The notes beneath the pieces were generated by a model. The model ran no database searches and was not told where the DNA came from. It worked only from the letters and a program-made list of their open reading frames with translations. Shown in pieces: positions 37,456 to 47,259 of a DNA stretch of 64,000 bases (within the stretch, counting starts at the first letter, position 1; every line of letters starts with the position of its first letter). This DNA comes from Pseudenterobacter timonensis. Lineage in GTDB: Bacteria; Pseudomonadota; Gammaproteobacteria; Enterobacterales; Enterobacteriaceae. Made by a program: the position numbers and the translations under genes. Location of the stretch: NCBI RefSeq assembly GCF_900021175.1, contig NZ_FCOP01000010.1:62001-126000 (forward strand). The letters are read 5' to 3'.

Positions 37456-38591
37456 CAGAACACCCGTTTTCCCTGCCGCCAGACATGGTCGATATGGATA
37501 TGCTCGCCCTTGCGGTGGGCCAGCACCAGATCCGCTCGTTTACCTTCGCCAATGACGCCGCGATCGTGCAGGTTCAGCGCCTGCGCCGGGTTTTTCGTCA
37601 CCAGGCGGATCGCCTGCGCCAGGGTGAAGGCGTTGGACTCATCGTCCGCCACGCGAAACGCCGCATCCAGCAGGCTGGCCGGATAGTAATCGGAAGAGAG
37701 AATATCCAGCAGGCCGAGGGAGGCCAGTTTGCTTGCCGCCACGTTGCCGGAGTGCGAGCCGCCGCGCACGATATTCGGCGCGCCCATCAGCACGTTCATA
37801 CCGTGGCTGCGCGAGGCCTGGGCCGCTTCAAACGTGGTGGGAAACTCGGCGATAACGCTGCCAAGCTGATGGGATTCCGCCACATGCTCATGCGTGGCGT
37901 CATCGTGGCTCGCCAGCGCGATGTTGCGCTCGCGGCACAGCGCGGCAATCGCCTGGCGATTCGGCTGCGACCATTGTGCGGCGAGGGCGAGCTGCTCTTC
38001 TTCGTAGCGCGCCATCTGCTCATCACTGAGCGAGTACTTGCCCTGATAATATTCACGGTATTTTTCAATAATGGCGAACTGACGCTGCCCTGGCGAGTGA
38101 TCCATTAACGAGACCAGGGTCACCGGCTCGCGGGTGACCAGTTTTTCGAACAGCGGCAGGGTCGTGTGGTGCGGCAGTTCGCAGCGCAGATGCAGGCGGT
38201 GCTCGGCCCGGTTAACGCCGCGCTTTTGCGTCTCTTCCACGGCGTTAATCATCTTCTCCAGATTCTCCAGCCGATCGCCGCCGTCGCGCACGTCGCCAAT
38301 CGCCACCGCATCCAGCACCGTGGTAATCCCGCTCGCCACCATCAGTGCGTCGTGGCTGCTCATCGCCGAGTGGGCGGGCCAGTCCACCTTCGGACGCGGG
38401 GTGAAAAATTTATCCAGGTTATCGGTGTGCAGCTCAATCAGCCCCGGCAGCAGCCAGCCGCCTTCGCCATCCATCGCTTCCGGCGCGCGGCTCTGCGTTT
38501 CAGCAAAGGCACGAATGACACCGTCCCGCACCTCTACGGAGCCGCCCACTACCTCGTTTTCCAGTACCAGTCTGACGTTGTTGATGATCAT
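37455..38591 (-). CDS. phnM: Alpha-D-ribose 1-methylphosphonate 5-triphosphate diphosphatase PhnM
   Basis: A 378-residue amidohydrolase-superfamily enzyme, the E. coli length. Metal-binding residues appear in [16 protein letters not shown] (H-x-D), [10 protein letters not shown] and later SDYYPAS. It removes pyrophosphate from the triphosphate made by PhnGHIL before PhnJ acts. It overlaps phnL by 4 nt and phnN by 1 nt. Confidence 0.96.
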   Translation of the reverse strand: MIINNVRLVLENEVVGGSVEVRDGVIRAFAETQSRAPEAMDGEGGWLLPGLIELHTDNLDKFFTPRPKVDWPAHSAMSSHDALMVASGITTVLDAVAIGDVRDGGDRLENLEKMINAVEETQKRGVNRAEHRLHLRCELPHHTTLPLFEKLVTREPVTLVSLMDHSPGQRQFAIIEKYREYYQGKYSLSDEQMARYEEEQLALAAQWSQPNRQAIAALCRERNIALASHDDATHEHVAESHQLGSVIAEFPTTFEAAQASRSHGMNVLMGAPNIVRGGSHSGNVAASKLASLGLLDILSSDYYPASLLDAAFRVADDESNAFTLAQAIRLVTKNPAQALNLHDRGVIGEGKRADLVLAHRKGEHIHIDHVWRQGKRVF

Positions 38592-39268
38592 ACGCGTGTC
38601 CCCATCGGGTGCAGCCTGTCCGCTACGCGATCGCGCACCGCCTCGTCGTGAAAGATCCCGACGATGGCTGCGCCCCGTGCTTTGGCCTCTTCAATCAGTT
38701 CAATAACGGCGGCGCTGTTTTTGGCATCCAGCGAGGCCGTTGGCTCATCGAGCAATAAAATCGGGTAATCGACGATAAAGCCGCGGGCGATATTCACCCG
38801 CTGCTGTTCGCCGCCGGAAAAGGTGGAGGGGGCGAGATGCCACAGATGCTCCGGCACGTTCAGGCGCGTGAGCAGGCGCGCGGCTTTGGCGGCGCAGGTG
38901 TCACGCGGGACGCCAAGATCCAGCAGCGGCTGCATTACCACATCGAGCGCGCTGATGCGCGGGATCACCCGCAAAAACTGGCTCACCCAGCCGATGGTGG
39001 CGCGACGTACTTCCAGCACCTTGCGCGCCGGAGCCTGCACCAGATCGACCCATTCATCGTTATGGCGAATGTGAATGTGGCCTTCGTCCGGCAGATAGTT
39101 GGCGTAGAGGGAGCGCAACAGGGTGGATTTCCCGCTGCCGGAGTGGCCGTGCAGTACCACGCATTCGCCCTGGCTGACCTCTAACGAGGCGTTTTGCAGC
39201 ACCGGCAGGCGCACGCCGTTTTGCTGGTGGAGTACAAAGGTCTTGCTGACATTTTCAACGTGAATCAT
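38588..39268 (-). CDS. phnL: PhnL, ABC-type ATPase subunit of the phosphonate C-P lyase system
   Basis: 226 residues with a complete ATPase domain: Walker [12 protein letters not shown], signature [16 protein letters not shown] and Walker [13 protein letters not shown]. PhnL binds the lyase core complex with PhnK and is needed, with PhnGHI, for nucleophilic displacement of adenine from ATP by the phosphonate. It is separated from phnK by a REP-type repeat array, an unusual interruption of a tight operon. Confidence 0.95.
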   Translation of the reverse strand: MIHVENVSKTFVLHQQNGVRLPVLQNASLEVSQGECVVLHGHSGSGKSTLLRSLYANYLPDEGHIHIRHNDEWVDLVQAPARKVLEVRRATIGWVSQFLRVIPRISALDVVMQPLLDLGVPRDTCAAKAARLLTRLNVPEHLWHLAPSTFSGGEQQRVNIARGFIVDYPILLLDEPTASLDAKNSAAVIELIEEAKARGAAIVGIFHDEAVRDRVADRLHPMGTRV

Positions 39269-39286
39269 TTTTGCCTCGCGATTCGT

Positions 39287-39445
39287 TTTGCCGGGTGGCG
39301 GCTTCGCCTTACCCGGCCTACGGTGCGGTGTTCGCTTTGCCGGGTGGCGGCTTCGCCTTACCGGGCCTACGGTGCGGTGTTCGTTTTGCCGGGTGGCGGC
39401 TTCGCCTTACCCGGCCTACGGTGCGGTGTTCACAGTCCGGGTGAG
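39287..39445. repeat. REP-type triple repeat between phnL and phnK
   Basis: Three direct copies, 49 nt apart (at 39291, 39340 and 39389), of a palindromic CCGGGTGGCGGCTTCGCC...CCGGCCTACGG element. It lies inside the phn operon, where such hairpins usually alter decay or termination between genes. Confidence 0.88.
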
Positions 39446-39471
39446 CGCAGCGCCTCCCGGCGACAGCGCCC

Positions 39472-40227
39472 TCAGTTCTGCAACACGGACGACACCAGCA
39501 GCTGGGTATAGGGATGATGCGGATCGTCCAGTACGCGGTCGGTCAGCCCACTTTCCACCACCTGACCCTGTTTCATCACCAGCAAACGGTCCGCCAGCAG
39601 GCGCGCCACGCCCAAATCGTGGGTGACAATCACCACCGCCAGGTTCAGCTCCACCACCAGGCTGCGCAGCAGATCCAGCAGGCGCGCCTGGACGGAGACG
39701 TCCAGCCCGCCGGTCGGTTCATCCATAAAAACCAGCTTCGGGTGGGTAACCAGGTTACGGGCGATTTGCAGACGCTGCTGCATCCCGCCGGAGAAGGTGG
39801 TCGGCAGGTCGTCAATGCGCGAGGCGGGGATCTCCACGTCGGTGAGCCACTTCTGCGCGGTGGCGCGGATCTCGCCGTAGTGACGCGCGCCGGTCGCCAT
39901 CAGCCGTTCGCCGATATTGCCCCCCGCAGAGACGTGGCGGCGCAGGCCATCCATTGGATGCTGATGCACCACGCCCCACTCGGTGCGCAGCAGGCGGCGG
40001 CGCTCCGCCTCGCTCATCGCGTAAAGCGAGCGCGCCTGGTAGCGGATCTCTCCCTGCTGTGGGGTAAGGCGTGCAGAGAGGGATTTCAGCAGTGTGGTTT
40101 TGCCGGAGCCGGACTCGCCGACGATACCGAGCACTTCCCCCGGCCACAGGTCGAACGATACCGCCTCAAAGCCTTTTCCCGGCGCGTAGAGGTGAGTCAG
40201 GTTATTAACCGAAAGCAGCGGATTCAT
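39472..40227 (-). CDS. phnK: PhnK, ABC-type ATPase subunit of the C-P lyase complex
   Basis: 251 residues, with Walker A GESGSGKTTLL, signature TTFSGGMQQRLQIARN and Walker B LVFMDEPTGGLD. PhnK docks on PhnJ in the C-P lyase core complex and its ATPase cycle opens the active site; it resembles peptide-transporter ATPases but has no permease partner. Start overlaps the phnJ stop by 4 nt. Confidence 0.96.
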   Translation of the reverse strand: MNPLLSVNNLTHLYAPGKGFEAVSFDLWPGEVLGIVGESGSGKTTLLKSLSARLTPQQGEIRYQARSLYAMSEAERRRLLRTEWGVVHQHPMDGLRRHVSAGGNIGERLMATGARHYGEIRATAQKWLTDVEIPASRIDDLPTTFSGGMQQRLQIARNLVTHPKLVFMDEPTGGLDVSVQARLLDLLRSLVVELNLAVVIVTHDLGVARLLADRLLVMKQGQVVESGLTDRVLDDPHHPYTQLLVSSVLQN

Positions 40228-41069
40228 GAACGTTGTGCCTCGCTCTGTTGGCGGCAGTAATCGGTGTCGGAGCAGACAAACATCCGTTTGCCCGTGTCAT
40301 CCAGCACCACTTCATCAAGGTAGCTGTGGGTGGAGCCGCAGATAGCGCACGGCTCGTCCCACGCCTGCACCGTAAAGGGATGATCGTCAAAATCGAGACT
40401 CTCCACCCGCGTGTAGGGCGGTACGGCATAGATGCGCTTTTCGCGCCCGGCGCCAAACAGCTGCAGCGCGGGCATCATGTCCATTTTAGGGTTATCGAAT
40501 TTCGGGATTGGCGACGGGTCCATCACGTAGCGCCCGTTCACCTTCACCGGGTAGGCGTAGGTGGTGGCGATGTGGCCGAAGCGGGCGATATCTTCATACA
40601 GTTTCACCTGCATCACGCCGTACTCCTCCAGCGCGTGCATGGTGCGGGTTTCGGTTTCGCGCGGCTCGATAAAGCGCAGCGGCTCCGGGATCGGCACCTG
40701 GAAAATCAAAATCTGATCTTCCACCAGCGGCGTCTCCGGGATGCGGTGCCGCGTCTGGATCAGCGTCGCGTCTTCGGTTTTCTCGGTGGTCGCCACGCCG
40801 GTGACGCGCTTAAAGAAACTGCGGATCGAGACGGCGTTGGTGGTGTCGTCTGCCCCCTGGTCAATCACCTTCAGCACATCCGGCTCGCCGATAATGCTGG
40901 CGGTGATCTGAATACCGCCGGTCCCCCAGCCGTAGGGCATCGGCATTTCACGGCCGCCGAACGGCACCTGATAGCCCGGGATCGCCACCGCTTTTAAGAT
41001 GGCGCGGCGGATCATGCGTTTGGTCTGTTCATCCAGATAAGCAAAGTTGTAGCCGCTTAAGTTAGCCAT
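40224..41069 (-). CDS. phnJ: Alpha-D-ribose 1-methylphosphonate 5-phosphate C-P lyase PhnJ (radical SAM)
   Basis: A 281-residue protein, same length as E. coli PhnJ. The C-terminal cysteines in DEPCAICGSTHSYLDEVV and MFVCSDTDYC hold the [4Fe-4S] cluster and the catalytic Cys of this unusual radical-SAM enzyme. It breaks the carbon-phosphorus bond, giving methane (or another alkane) and 5-phosphoribosyl 1,2-cyclic phosphate. The key cysteines are all present. Overlaps phnI by 8 nt. Confidence 0.98.
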   Translation of the reverse strand: MANLSGYNFAYLDEQTKRMIRRAILKAVAIPGYQVPFGGREMPMPYGWGTGGIQITASIIGEPDVLKVIDQGADDTTNAVSIRSFFKRVTGVATTEKTEDATLIQTRHRIPETPLVEDQILIFQVPIPEPLRFIEPRETETRTMHALEEYGVMQVKLYEDIARFGHIATTYAYPVKVNGRYVMDPSPIPKFDNPKMDMMPALQLFGAGREKRIYAVPPYTRVESLDFDDHPFTVQAWDEPCAICGSTHSYLDEVVLDDTGKRMFVCSDTDYCRQQSEAQRS

Positions 41070-42132
41070 GTTCGCGCTCCCGTTGCAGGCGTTTCAGCAG
41101 TTCCAGTTCGGCCTGGAAATCGACGTAGTGGGGCAGTTTGAGGTGGGAGACGAAGCCTGCCGCCTCCACGTTATCCGCATGGGACAACACAAACTCCTCG
41201 TCCTGGGCGGGGCCGGCTACCTGTTCGTCATAGTCCGGGGCTTGCAGGGCGCGGTCGACCAGCGCCATCGCCATCGCTTTACGTTCGCTCATACCGAAGG
41301 TCAGCCCATAGCCGCGGGTAAAGTGGGGCGCCTCATCCTGCGGGGCGACGAAACCGTTGACCATTTCGCATTCTGTCATCAGCAATTCGCCGACGTTCAC
41401 CGCAAATCCCAGCTCTTCCGGCACGATTGAGACGCTGATATAGCCGCTGCGGATCTCCCCCGCGAAGGGGTGGTTGCGCCCGTAGCCGCGCTGGGTGGAG
41501 TAGGCCAGCGCCAGCAGATAACCTTCATCGCCGCGCATCAGCTGCTGCAGGCGCGAGGAGCGCGAACATGGGTAGACCGGGGGCGTGCGGGTGATATCGT
41601 CCGGCTCCGCGCCGTTATCCTCTTCCGCTTTCGCCAGCCCCTGGTTCGCCAGCAGGCTAAAGAGGTGCGGCGCGGCCTCCTGCTGCGGCTCCGCCGTTTT
41701 CAGAGGGGGAGTTTCGCCGTTCGCCAGCAGGGTAAAGTCGAGCAGGCGATGGGTATAGTCATAGGTGGGTCCCAGCAGCTGGCCGCCGGGAATGTCTTTA
41801 TAGACGGCGGAGATACGGCGCTCCAGGCGCATCTCTGCCGTGTTGAGCGGTTCGCTCACCGCCAGCTTCGCCAGCGTAGTGCGGTAGGCGCGCAGCAGAA
41901 AGATGGCTTCCACGTTATCGCCGCTCGCCTGTTTTAAGGCCGGCGCCGCCAGCTCCCGGTCGGCGATGCCGCCTTCGGTCATCACCCGGTCGACGGCCAG
42001 GTTCAACTGCTGTTCAATCTGGGCGACGCTCAGCTCCGCGACGGAAGGGGCACCCCGTCGCCTGTGCTCCTGCAGTTGATGCGCGGCGGCGATCGCCTTC
42101 TCGCCCCCTTTAACGGCAACGTACATCAGCAT
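41062..42132 (-). CDS. phnI: PhnI, nucleosidase subunit of C-P lyase complex
   Basis: 356 residues (E. coli 354). Recognisable blocks are [25 protein letters not shown] at the start, [22 protein letters not shown], and [27 protein letters not shown]. PhnI provides the purine nucleosidase activity that replaces adenine in ATP by the phosphonate, with PhnG, PhnH and PhnL. Overlaps phnH by 7 nt. Confidence 0.97.
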   Translation of the reverse strand: MLMYVAVKGGEKAIAAAHQLQEHRRRGAPSVAELSVAQIEQQLNLAVDRVMTEGGIADRELAAPALKQASGDNVEAIFLLRAYRTTLAKLAVSEPLNTAEMRLERRISAVYKDIPGGQLLGPTYDYTHRLLDFTLLANGETPPLKTAEPQQEAAPHLFSLLANQGLAKAEEDNGAEPDDITRTPPVYPCSRSSRLQQLMRGDEGYLLALAYSTQRGYGRNHPFAGEIRSGYISVSIVPEELGFAVNVGELLMTECEMVNGFVAPQDEAPHFTRGYGLTFGMSERKAMAMALVDRALQAPDYDEQVAGPAQDEEFVLSHADNVEAAGFVSHLKLPHYVDFQAELELLKRLQREREHG

Positions 42133-42710
42133 ACCTCCACATGGGTGGTTCGCGGGATCGCCAGCAGACGCTCGCCGCAGGTCAGGATCAGGTCGATACC
42201 GAGCGGGAAAGGGTGCGGGCGCTCGGTCAGCTCATGAATAAGGCACTCCGGCAGCTGCGGGGCGACCATGCGCTCGTCGGCGATGCCCGCGCCGGTAAGA
42301 CGCAGCATCCGGCCACCGCTGAGGCTCGTGACCTGCACTATCAGGGTAGCGCTGGTTTCCGGCGCCACGGCGGTGCCTGCCGACAGGACGTTAAGCTGCT
42401 CGTGGCTAATCTGATCGTCGGCTACGGCGAAAACCGCCTGCTGCGGCTGCTCTACCAGCGGCGCGCCGGTGTGAAAACGCAGGTTAGAGCTGACGATATC
42501 GTTATTGATTGCGCCGGAGATCCAGACCGGCGTGTCGTTATCCGCCAGCGTCAGCAACAGGCTGGTCGTGGCGAGGTTGAGCGGCTGCCAGCCATGTTTT
42601 ATCTGGTGCAAAGCGACAATGACCCCTGGCTCGCTCATCGCTTTCAGCAGGCGGCGAAAGCTCTGCTGGGCATCGTGGACGGGCAGGGTAAAGGCGGTGT
42701 GTAGGGTCAT
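42126..42710 (-). CDS. phnH: PhnH, C-P lyase complex subunit
   Basis: 194 residues, the E. coli length, with [58 protein letters not shown]. PhnH folds like a PLP-free transferase and dimerises with PhnI-J in the core complex G2H2I2J2. Overlaps phnG by 4 nt. Confidence 0.96.
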   Translation of the reverse strand: MTLHTAFTLPVHDAQQSFRRLLKAMSEPGVIVALHQIKHGWQPLNLATTSLLLTLADNDTPVWISGAINNDIVSSNLRFHTGAPLVEQPQQAVFAVADDQISHEQLNVLSAGTAVAPETSATLIVQVTSLSGGRMLRLTGAGIADERMVAPQLPECLIHELTERPHPFPLGIDLILTCGERLLAIPRTTHVEVC

Positions 42711-43159
42711 GCGTTGTCTCCGCGAACGAGCGTAAAGAAGTCGACCCGGCTGGCGTTCACTTCCGCCTGGCGCGCGGCGATACGCGCGGCGCGGTCGGCT
42801 TCCAGCGAGGCAATCAGGGTTTCCATCAGATTCTGAAAATGGGCTGGCTCCTGCAGCAGTGCGTCGAGGGCGGCGCAGCGCTCGGCGTGCTCTTTGTCGC
42901 GCCCCAGCACGTAGCCGTAGCCGAGCGTACCGCTCGTCAGGCGCACCACGGCGCGGGTGAGCGTGGCGTCGCCTGCGAAGAAACGTTCGCCGGTCGCGCC
43001 CATGCGAGCCTGAAGCTGCACCAGCCCGGTTTCCGGGGCGCGGATCGGTTCATACTGCGGATCGAGGCTAAGGGCCTTCATCCTGGCGGCCAGCGTCGCA
43101 GGCTGGCTGTGGGCAAGCGCGGCCATCCAGCGCTGGCGGGTGGCGGTGTCGAAGTGCAT
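42707..43159 (-). CDS. phnG: PhnG, C-P lyase complex subunit
   Basis: 150 residues (E. coli 150), beginning with [22 protein letters not shown] and containing [18 protein letters not shown] and [24 protein letters not shown]. It is a core structural subunit of the C-P lyase complex. It follows phnF without a gap. Confidence 0.96.
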   Translation of the reverse strand: MHFDTATRQRWMAALAHSQPATLAARMKALSLDPQYEPIRAPETGLVQLQARMGATGERFFAGDATLTRAVVRLTSGTLGYGYVLGRDKEHAERCAALDALLQEPAHFQNLMETLIASLEADRAARIAARQAEVNASRVDFFTLVRGDNA

Positions 43160-43885
43160 TTAGTGCTCCATCGTCAGTTCGATCATGTCGGCGCGGGTCA
43201 GGCTGACGGAGTACTCCGCCGCATTCACCTCGCCGTCACGGTGGTTAAGGGTGCGCACGCAGAGCAGCGGCGCCATGTTGGGTATTTCCAGCACCTTGCT
43301 CTCTTTGGCCTGCGCGCGGCGGGCGCTGATGCGCGTCTGGGTGCGTCTGAGCACCAGGCCGGTCGCCGTAAAGAGAAAGTCGTGCAGCGAGCCGCTGGCG
43401 AAGCGTTGCAGCACCGGCCAGAGAGTCAGGTCGGAAAAGTAGTGATCGATCTGGCAGAGGGCGACGCCGTTGACCCGGCGCAGGGTACGCAGGTGAACCA
43501 CGTTCTCCCCTTCGGCAATGCCCAGCGCGTCGGCGATATGATTTGAGGCCGGGCGCAGCACCGAGAGCAGTTTTTCGCTGGTGGGGTGGCTGCCCTGATC
43601 CAGCAGGTTCTGGCTGAAGCGCGCCTGAGCGTTAAGCGGGTAATCGAACGGGCGCATCAGCACCAGCACGCCTACTCCCTGGCGGCGCTGCACCCAGCCG
43701 CGCTCCACCAGCTGGTCGATGGCGCGACGCAGGGTGTGGCGGTTGACCTCGTAGCGGTCGGCAAGCTGCTGCTCGGCGGGAAGATAGTCGCCGCAGCGGT
43801 AGTGGTTACGTAGTTCGACCTCCAGCCTGGCGGCAATCTCCTGCCAGCGGGTGGGGTAACTGGTCGGATGTCTGGATAAGTGCAT
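43160..43885 (-). CDS. phnF: GntR/HutC-family regulator PhnF
   Basis: 241 residues from ATG 43885, as in E. coli; three codons earlier another Met is open. The winged helix (PTRWQEIAARLEVELRNHYRCGDYLPAEQQLADRYEVNRHTLRRAIDQLVERGWVQRRQG) is N-terminal and the UTRA ligand-binding domain (about 90-235) C-terminal. It is the presumed local regulator of phosphonate use. Located within the operon, between phnE and phnG. Confidence 0.95.
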   Translation of the reverse strand: MHLSRHPTSYPTRWQEIAARLEVELRNHYRCGDYLPAEQQLADRYEVNRHTLRRAIDQLVERGWVQRRQGVGVLVLMRPFDYPLNAQARFSQNLLDQGSHPTSEKLLSVLRPASNHIADALGIAEGENVVHLRTLRRVNGVALCQIDHYFSDLTLWPVLQRFASGSLHDFLFTATGLVLRRTQTRISARRAQAKESKVLEIPNMAPLLCVRTLNHRDGEVNAAEYSVSLTRADMIELTMEH

Positions 43886-43905
43886 AGAAAACAACGCCTC
43901 GCTTA

Positions 43906-44685
43906 TCAGATAAAGTGCTTACGCAGCCGTTGAGAGAGAAAATCCAGCAGGCTGACCGTGACGATAATGAGCACCATCAGGGCGCAGGTTTGCTGGAACT
44001 GGAAACCGCGAATCGCTTCCCACAGCGTGACGCCAATCCCGCCCGCGCCCACCATGCCGACCACCGTCGCGGAGCGAACGTTAGATTCAAAGCGGTAGAG
44101 GGAGTAGGAGATAAGCAGCGGCATCACCTGCGGCAGCACGCCGTAGAGGATCTCTTGGAGTTTGTTGGCGCCGGTGGCGCGGATGCCTTCAACCGGGCCC
44201 GGCTCAATCGCTTCCACCGCTTCCGAGAGCAGCTTGGAGAGCACGCCGGTGGTGTGGATAAAGAGCGCCAGCACGCCGGCAAAAGGACCAAGACCGACGG
44301 CGACCACGAACAGCATGGCGAAAACCATTTCGTTGATGGCCCGGCAGGCGTCCATCAGTCGGCGAACCGGCTGGTAGATCCACCACGGGACGATGTTGTC
44401 GGCGCTCATCAGGCCAAAGGGAATCGACAGAATGACCGCGAGGGCGGTACCCCAGACGGCGATTTGCAGCGTGACGGCCATTTCCCCGAGATAATCCTGC
44501 CACTGGCTGAAATCGGGCGGGAAGAAATCTGCGGCGAAGGTCGCCATATTGCCGGCATCGTTGAAGAGGGTGAGCGGCGCCATTTCGGCGCCCTGCCAGG
44601 AGATAACGAGTACCGCCAGCAGAATGGCCCAGCTGAAGAGCGAGAACCAGTTGCGTTTGGGTGGTGGAACGGTGATGGTGTGCAT
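43906..44685 (-). CDS. phnE: Phosphonate ABC transporter permease PhnE
   Basis: 259 residues from ATG 44685, the length of the functional E. coli B protein (K-12 carries a frameshifting duplication; none here). Five or six membrane helices; the coupling loop [37 protein letters not shown] is the EAA-type motif. The 32 codons open upstream derive from palindromic repeat DNA and are not included. It forms the inner-membrane channel with PhnC and PhnD. Confidence 0.95.
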   Translation of the reverse strand: MHTITVPPPKRNWFSLFSWAILLAVLVISWQGAEMAPLTLFNDAGNMATFAADFFPPDFSQWQDYLGEMAVTLQIAVWGTALAVILSIPFGLMSADNIVPWWIYQPVRRLMDACRAINEMVFAMLFVVAVGLGPFAGVLALFIHTTGVLSKLLSEAVEAIEPGPVEGIRATGANKLQEILYGVLPQVMPLLISYSLYRFESNVRSATVVGMVGAGGIGVTLWEAIRGFQFQQTCALMVLIIVTVSLLDFLSQRLRKHFI

Positions 44686-44709
44686 AGTGGCTCCGTTGGT
44701 TGGTGTATT

Positions 44710-44956
44710 CCCCTCACCCCGACCCTCTCCCCAAAGGGGAGAGGGGGGAAGGGCGCCGTGCCTTCGTTTACTCGTGGTCACGGGGAAAGGGCGCCGTGCC
44801 TTCGTTTACCCGTGGGCACGGGGAAAGGGCGCCGTGCCTTCGTTTACTCGTGGACACGGGGAAGGGCGCCGTGCCTTCGTTTACTCGTGATCGCGGGGGA
44901 AAAGGCCCCACCGTACAATCCCCTCTCCCCTCCGGGGAGAGGGTTAGGGTGAGGGG
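44710..44956. repeat. Palindromic repeats plus 38-bp tandem repeats between phnE and phnD
   Basis: Two GGGGAGAGGG palindromes (about 44710-44748 and 44919-44956) flank four tandem copies, 37-38 bp apart (44751, 44789, 44827, 44864), of GGGCGCCGTGCCTTCGTTTA plus a CTCGTGGNCACGGGGAA tail. They fill almost the whole 279-nt gap inside the operon. No protein is read through them in the operon direction. Confidence 0.9.
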
Positions 44957-44964
44957 CACTCTTT

Positions 44965-45981
44965 TTACTGCACCGCTTTATTCACGCTGGTCATCGCGCC
45001 CAGCGCCGCGGTCAAACGATCCAGATCTTCAAGCTGCGCCTGAATTGCCGACACTTTGCTGGTCTTCTCTTCAGCGTTCAGCCCTTTGTTGTCCTTCACG
45101 CTCTGCATCTCTTTAAACAGCGCCAGCTGGCGAATCGGCACCAGTTGCAGGTCGCTGGAGGCGCGGAACGGCGCCCAGCCGAGGCGTTCCAGCACCGCTT
45201 TCTCTTCCGGCGTCTTGCCATAATTCATAAAGAAGTCATACACCTTGTCCTTGGTGACTTCGGAGAGGTTTTTACGCCAGACGATGGGATCGCCCGGGAT
45301 CAGCGGCGACTTCCAGATCACCTTCAGCGCTTTCAGTTTGTCCGGCGCGGAGGTTTTGAGCTTGTCGAGGTTTTCGGTGTTGTTAGTGGCGACATCAACC
45401 TGCTTATTGGCTACCGCCAGCGCGTTGGTTTCGTGGCTGGCGTTCACGGTGCGCTTAAAGTCGCTGGCGGAGATGTTGTTCTTCGCGAAGACGTAATAGC
45501 CGGGCACCAGGAAGCCGGAGGTAGAGTTAGGATCGCCGTTGCCGAAGGTGAGATCTTTACGTTTGGCGATCAGATCGTTGAGGTTATTGATCGGGCTCTC
45601 TTTGTTGACGATCAATACGCTCCAGTAGCCCGGCGATCCGTCTGCCGCTACCGTCTGGGCAAAGACCTGACCGTTGGCGCGATCCACCGCTTCCATCGCT
45701 GAGAGGTTGCCGTACCAGGCGATGTCGACCTTGTTAAAACGCATCCCCTGGATGATGCCCGCGTAGTCCGGGGCGAAGAAGGCGTTCACTTTGATGCCCA
45801 GATTTTTCTCCATATCCTTCAGGAACGGTTCCCACTGGGGCTTCAGGTTTTGCTGTGACTCAGTTGAAATGATGCCGAAATTCAGCGCTTTTTCCTGTTC
45901 TTCGGCGTGCGCCGGGCTTAACAGGGTGCTCAGGCTGAAGATGCTGGTAAATGCCAGCGCAGCAACGGTTTTATAACTCAT
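44965..45981 (-). CDS. phnD: Phosphonate-binding periplasmic protein PhnD
   Basis: 338 residues from ATG 45981, as in E. coli. Signal peptide about 1-26 (VAALAFTSIFSLSTLLSPAHA), then the phosphonate-binding fold with LNFGIISTESQQNLKPQWEPFLKDMEK, FFAPDYAGIIQGMRFNKVDIAWYGNLSAMEAVDRA and GNGDPNSTSGFLVPGYYVF. It delivers alkyl- and aminoalkylphosphonates to PhnE. Two codons upstream another Met is open. Confidence 0.97.
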   Translation of the reverse strand: MSYKTVAALAFTSIFSLSTLLSPAHAEEQEKALNFGIISTESQQNLKPQWEPFLKDMEKNLGIKVNAFFAPDYAGIIQGMRFNKVDIAWYGNLSAMEAVDRANGQVFAQTVAADGSPGYWSVLIVNKESPINNLNDLIAKRKDLTFGNGDPNSTSGFLVPGYYVFAKNNISASDFKRTVNASHETNALAVANKQVDVATNNTENLDKLKTSAPDKLKALKVIWKSPLIPGDPIVWRKNLSEVTKDKVYDFFMNYGKTPEEKAVLERLGWAPFRASSDLQLVPIRQLALFKEMQSVKDNKGLNAEEKTSKVSAIQAQLEDLDRLTAALGAMTSVNKAVQ

Positions 45982-46004
45982 TTCCATTCCTCATGGTGGG
46001 GATG

Positions 46005-46793
46005 TCAGGCAGCCTGCGCGTTCTCATCGACGCGGTTGATGCTGCGGTAGAGATGATCAAAACGGTCGTTATCAAAGGCGTGGCTTGCGCCATCAAAAAA
46101 GAGGTGACCCTGACGCAGCGCGACGATGCGCTCGCAGTAGCGCAGGGCGTAATCGACCTGGTGCAGGGTGACGACGACGGTGATGCCGTCCTTCTGGTTG
46201 ATGTCGCGCAAGATCTCCATCACGATGCGGGCCGATTCCGGATCCAGCGAGGCGATAGGTTCGTCCGCCAGAATGATCTTCGCCTGCTGCATCAGCGCCC
46301 TGGCGATCGCCACGCGCTGCTGCTGCCCGCCGGAGAGGGTAGAGACGCGCTGGCTGGCGAAGTGGGCCATGCCGACGCGGGTCAGCGCCTGAAGCGCACG
46401 CTGCTTCTGCTCGTGGCTGAACCAGCGCAGGCAGCTGCGCCAGAAAGGGGTACTGCCGAGGGCGCCGATCAGCACGTTCTCCAGTACCGTCAGGCGGTTA
46501 ACGAGGTTGAATTGCTGAAAGATGCAGCCGGTCTGCGCGCGGCTTTTGCGGATATCGCGTGCCAGGCGTCCGGCGCGCTGTACGGTATTGCCCAGCAGTT
46601 CGACGCGGCTTTCCGGGGTATTATCGCCGGTCGTCAGGCCGCTTAAGTGGCGTAGCAGGGTCGATTTCCCCGAACCGGATGGGCCGAGTAGCGCCACCAT
46701 TTCGCCCTGCTCTACGGTCAGATCAACGGCGTGCAGCGCCCGATTGTGGTGAAAGGTTTTGCTGAGTTTCTCGACGCGAATGACGGTATGCAT
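46005..46793 (-). CDS. phnC: Phosphonate ABC transporter ATP-binding protein PhnC
   Basis: 262 residues, the E. coli length, with Walker [15 protein letters not shown], signature [16 protein letters not shown] and Walker [16 protein letters not shown]. First gene of the 14-gene phn operon, which runs leftward to 35713. A partial Pho box is found upstream. Confidence 0.97.
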   Translation of the reverse strand: MHTVIRVEKLSKTFHHNRALHAVDLTVEQGEMVALLGPSGSGKSTLLRHLSGLTTGDNTPESRVELLGNTVQRAGRLARDIRKSRAQTGCIFQQFNLVNRLTVLENVLIGALGSTPFWRSCLRWFSHEQKQRALQALTRVGMAHFASQRVSTLSGGQQQRVAIARALMQQAKIILADEPIASLDPESARIVMEILRDINQKDGITVVVTLHQVDYALRYCERIVALRQGHLFFDGASHAFDNDRFDHLYRSINRVDENAQAA

Positions 46794-46824
46794 GAGCAGA
46801 GCCTCCAGAATAAGGTGGCCTCAT

Positions 46825-46845
46825 GCTGGCGGATGAACATGACAG
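46825..46845 (-). promoter_or_regulatory. Partial Pho box upstream of phnC
   Basis: The minus strand has CTGTCATGTTCATCCGCCAG; the first half equals the PhoB half-site CTGTCAT and the second is degenerate. It is about 35-50 nt before the phnC start, where phosphate-starvation control by PhoB is expected for this operon. Confidence 0.45.
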
Positions 46846-46897
46846 TTGGGTTAAGTGTTGATTGCGGGAATTTGAAATATTGAGGGGAAAATGATGA

Positions 46898-46919
46898 CAG
46901 GCGGGCCGAAGCCCGCCTG
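46898..46919 (-). terminator. Terminator hairpin after yjdM
   Basis: CAGGCGGGC/GCCCGCCTG with a small TTCG-type loop forms a perfect 9-bp stem just beyond the yjdM stop, followed leftward by TCATCATTTTCC, a weak T-rich tail. Confidence 0.7.
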
Positions 46920-46923
46920 GAGA

Positions 46924-47259
46924 TTAGCTTTTTTTCACAAATTCAGATTTAAGCTTCATCGGGCCAAAGCCGTCGATTTTGCAGTCGATATTATGATCGC
47001 CTTCCACCAGACGGATATTTTTCACTTTGGTGCCGATCTTCAGCATGGAGGAGCTGCCTTTTACCTTCAGATCTTTAACAACGGTTACGCTGTCGCCGTC
47101 CGCCAGCAGGTTGCCGTTGGCATCCTTAACAATCAGCTCATCGCTCTCCTGTTCGGCCTGGGCGTCGTTCCATTCGTGAGCGCACTCCGGGCAGATATAC
47201 ATCCCGTTATCTTCATAGGTGTATTCGGAGTGGCATTTCGGGCAGTTTGGCAGTGACAT
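46924..47259 (-). CDS. yjdM: Zinc-ribbon protein YjdM (historically PhnA)
   Basis: 111 residues, nearly identical to E. coli YjdM. An N-terminal zinc ribbon ([28 protein letters not shown]; cysteines in CPKC and CPEC) is followed by the PhnA domain ([52 protein letters not shown]). Despite its old name it is not a C-P lyase component in enterics; its role is unclear. It is upstream of phnC in the same direction but ends in its own hairpin. Confidence 0.96.
   Translation of the reverse strand: MSLPNCPKCHSEYTYEDNGMYICPECAHEWNDAQAEQESDELIVKDANGNLLADGDSVTVVKDLKVKGSSSMLKIGTKVKNIRLVEGDHNIDCKIDGFGPMKLKSEFVKKS

Noticed and set aside
44686-44781. Extended N-terminus of PhnE (32 extra codons)
   Set aside because: The extension is translated from palindromic repeat DNA; ATG 44685 gives the known 259-residue protein.
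44751-44900. CRISPR-like tandem repeats between phnE and phnD
   Set aside because: Units are directly adjacent with a 37-38 bp period and no unique spacers; simple tandem duplication.
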